Part shown: positions 33,723-34,991 of the stretch, one piece after another
Layout of the letters: the number at the start of each line of letters is the position of its first letter
Position numbering within the stretch: the first letter of the stretch is position 1
Origin: an uncultured Prevotellaceae bacterium
GTDB taxonomy: Bacteria; Bacteroidota; Bacteroidia; Bacteroidales; Bacteroidaceae
NCBI GenBank assembly: GCA_947165505.1
Contig: CAMVAT010000035.1
Coordinates: 1 to 34,991 of the forward strand
Length of the DNA stretch: 34,991 nucleotides
Direction of reading: 5' to 3'
Position numbers and translations under genes: made by a program
Notes under the pieces: model-generated
What the model was told of the DNA's origin: nothing
Seen by the model: only the letters and a program-made list of their open reading frames with translations
Databases searched by the model: none

Positions 33723-34421
33723 ATGGACGAGAAATTGAAAATATTATTGTGCGAAGACGACGAGAACCTCGGAATGCTGCTTCGCGAGTATCTGCAAGCT
33801 AAAGGATACATGGCTGAACTATGCCCTGACGGGGAAGCAGGATACAAGGCTTTCCTCAAGAGTAAATTCGATATCTGCGTGCTCGATGTGATGATGCCTA
33901 AAAAAGACGGTATCACGCTCGCACAGGAGATCAGGCAGGCTAACGCCGAAATACCTATCATCTTCCTCACCGCCAAACAGCAGAAAGAGGATATCCTCGA
34001 AGGATTCAAGGTGGGAGCCGACGACTATATCACCAAACCGTTCTCCATGGAGGAGCTCGTGCTGCGCATCGAAGCCATCCTCAGAAGAGTGAGAGGCAAG
34101 AAAAACAAAGAGAGCACTCTCTATAAGATCGGTAAGTTCACCTTCGACACCCAGAAGCAGTTGCTCACCATCGGCGAGAAGCAGACCAAGCTCACCACCA
34201 AGGAGAATGAACTGCTGGCTCTGCTCTGCAGCCACGCCAACGAGATCTTGCAGCGCGACTTCGCCCTCAAGACCATTTGGATAGATGATAACTATTTCAA
34301 CGCCCGCTCGATGGATGTTTACATCACCAAACTGCGTAAGCACCTCAAAGACGACGCCCAGATAGAGATCATCAATATCCACGGCAAGGGCTACAAACTC
34401 ATCACTCCCGATGAAGAGTAA
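33723..34421 (+). CDS. rprY: OmpR-family response regulator, RprY type
   Basis: This 232-aa DNA-binding response regulator has a receiver domain (about 5-118) with acidic residues E11, D12 and D13, phosphoacceptor D55 in CVLDVMMPKKDG, and the conserved Thr and Lys in FLTAK. A winged-helix DNA-binding domain follows (about 132-230), with the recognition region ending SMDVYITKLRKHLKDD. The length matches Bacteroides RprY. It is the cognate partner of the kinase just upstream and is followed by a strong hairpin. Confidence 0.92.
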   Translation: MDEKLKILLCEDDENLGMLLREYLQAKGYMAELCPDGEAGYKAFLKSKFDICVLDVMMPKKDGITLAQEIRQANAEIPIIFLTAKQQKEDILEGFKVGADDYITKPFSMEELVLRIEAILRRVRGKKNKESTLYKIGKFTFDTQKQLLTIGEKQTKLTTKENELLALLCSHANEILQRDFALKTIWIDDNYFNARSMDVYITKLRKHLKDDAQIEIINIHGKGYKLITPDEE

Positions 34422-34422
34422 A

Positions 34423-34468
34423 TCAACAAAGAATGAGGGCGGAATCATCCGCCCTCATTCTTTGTTGA
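34423..34468. terminator. 21-bp perfect hairpin after rprY
   Basis: Arms 34423-34443 and 34448-34468 are exact complements around ATCA, starting next to the stop codon. There is no long T-run beyond TTTGTTGA, so it may work by stem stability or also protect the 3' end of the mRNA. Confidence 0.85.
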
Positions 34469-34523
34469 GTGTTTAGTGTTTAGTGTTGAGTGTTCTTACA
34501 CGTATGAGTGTTGAGGGTTGAGA
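34464..34523. repeat. Heptamer arrays (GTTGAGT/GTTTAGT and GTTGAGG)
   Basis: Four units at 34464-34491 overlap the end of the hairpin. Two more (GTTGAGG, GTTGAGA) at 34510-34523 abut the second palindromic element, mirroring the arrangement before copy 1. Confidence 0.85.
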
Positions 34524-34620
34524 TTTGGAAGTAGGGACAGGGCGTGCCCTGTCCGCCAGTAGCCGCCATTTGTTATTCTCACTACGGACAGGGCACGCCC
34601 TGTCCCTACTTGCGCGGCGA
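34524..34620. repeat. 97-bp palindromic element, copy 2 (REP/BIME-like)
   Basis: It is identical to the copy at 31804-31900 except at 4 positions, all in the region between the arms. The 26-bp arms themselves are unchanged, as expected if the arms are the conserved functional part. Heptamer arrays flank it on both sides. Confidence 0.92.
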
Positions 34621-34627
34621 GGCATAT

Positions 34628-34669
34628 CTCTTACCTCTCACCTCTCACCTCTCACCTCTCACCTCTACA
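34628..34669. repeat. Heptamer array (CTCTCAC) overlapping the end of the 55-aa gene
   Basis: CTCTTAC, four CTCTCAC units and CTCTACA follow in phase. The part from 34652 on encodes, on the minus strand, the last residues and the stop codon of the small membrane protein. Confidence 0.9.
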
Positions 34670-34819
34670 GACATACCCTGCTATCCCGATGGCGATGAGC
34701 AGCGGGGGGATGGGCAGAAACCAGTTGTGGTCGGTCCAACCCAACCCATATCCTGCCAATAACAGCAAAACGCCACCATATACGGGCCATATTCCGAGCT
34801 TTTTGAGCGCTTTTTTCAT
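34652..34819 (-). CDS. Small two-helix membrane protein of unknown function
   Basis: This 55-aa protein begins MKKALKKLGIWPVYGG and has two hydrophobic stretches (about residues 11-27 and 34-50) with WTDHN between them. That predicts a small inner-membrane hairpin protein. I do not recognise a family. The start at 34819 fits the promoter at 34871-34840; the longer open frame upstream overlaps it. Its last residues (GER) and stop codon are supplied by a heptamer array, so the C-terminus may have been altered by array growth. Confidence 0.68.
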   Translation of the reverse strand: MKKALKKLGIWPVYGGVLLLLAGYGLGWTDHNWFLPIPPLLIAIGIAGYVCRGER

Positions 34820-34839
34820 GATTTTCAACTTTTTAGGTG

Positions 34840-34871
34840 CGAAATTACAAAAAATATTTTGCCGCGTCAAA
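34840..34871 (-). promoter_or_regulatory. Promoter of the small membrane protein gene
   Basis: On the minus strand TTTG (34871-34868) precedes TAATTTCG (34847-34840) by 20 nt; the -7 box has one mismatch. It overlaps the rpsF promoter on the other strand. Confidence 0.6.
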
Positions 34872-34888
34872 AAAATGCAGTAATTTTG
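34858..34888 (+). promoter_or_regulatory. Promoter of rpsF
   Basis: TTTG at 34858-34861 and TAATTTTG at 34881-34888 are 19 nt apart. The leader to the ATG at 34945 is about 50 nt, in which S6-operon autoregulation could act. Confidence 0.8.
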
Positions 34889-34944
34889 CACCGCATTTTG
34901 CAAAAATCATTTATATTAACATTTTTACAACCATTTCAAGTAGT

Positions 34945-34991
34945 ATGAATCAATACGAAACCGTTTTCATTTTAACTCCCGTTTTGTCTGA
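34945..34991 (+). CDS. rpsF: 30S ribosomal protein S6, 5' end only
   Basis: The last 47 bases encode MNQYETVFILTPVLS, the first 15 residues of ribosomal protein S6 as found in Bacteroidota, and run off the window. S6 binds S18 and 16S rRNA in the small subunit. In this phylum rpsF usually heads an operon with rpsR and rplI, which would lie just outside. The upstream consensus promoter and the lack of a competing start support the ATG at 34945. Confidence 0.88.
   Translation, partial: MNQYETVFILTPVLS

Overview
The window looks like chromosomal DNA of a Bacteroidota bacterium, most likely a Prevotella-type member of the Bacteroidales. The evidence is: repeated -7 promoter boxes of the form TAnnTTTG, often with a TTTG about 20 nt upstream; start codons without Shine-Dalgarno sequences; an F-ATPase operon in the order beta-epsilon-(small membrane protein)-a-c-b-delta-alpha-gamma; a RprX/RprY-type two-component pair; an AAA-ATPase-like protein of the kind abundant in this phylum; and a GH97 glycosidase. 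No rRNA, tRNA, CRISPR array or intact insertion sequence was seen. The last 47 bases are the start of rpsF (ribosomal protein S6).

Layout. 77-3032: a small operon of an ABC ATPase, two related membrane permeases and a YtrA-type GntR regulator. 3082-5895: a secreted M16 zinc peptidase. 6006-7067: butyrate kinase with no phosphotransbutyrylase beside it. 7571-10486: a secreted two-domain carbohydrate enzyme (GH97 glycosidase fused to a CE15-type glucuronoyl esterase), followed by uxaC (10746-12149). Together these suggest release and catabolism of hexuronates from plant glucuronoxylan. 12301-13524 (minus): an AAA-ATPase-like protein lacking the usual C-terminal nuclease domain. 13956-18539: a very large secreted Ig-like protein and a 74-aa Gly/Asp-rich protein, more A+T-rich than their surroundings. 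18920-19717: an isolated Wza-type export lipoprotein. 20023-21555 (minus): an Ala-rich repeat lipoprotein and a membrane-anchored metallophosphoesterase. 21656-24206: an NhaD-type Na+/H+ antiporter and phosphofructokinase. 24385-31735: the complete nine-gene F-ATPase operon, closed by a strong terminator. 32110-34421: rprX and rprY. 34652-34819 (minus): a 55-aa membrane protein, divergent from rpsF.

The most unusual content lies between the genes. Ten or more loci carry degenerate arrays with a strict 7-bp period (TCAACCC, CTCAAAC/T, TAAGAGG, CTCTCAC, AACACTC). These lie immediately before or after genes, inside operons, and in some cases contribute the stop codon. Two 97-bp near-identical palindromic elements, each with GTAG-hairpin arms like REP sequences mobilised by RAYT transposases, lie next to heptamer arrays. 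A 31-bp perfect hairpin, a 25-bp inverted repeat at the end of the truncated ATPase gene, and a hierarchical TTCTGTC repeat block upstream of the export-lipoprotein promoter complete the set. No gene in the window obviously accounts for these repeats.
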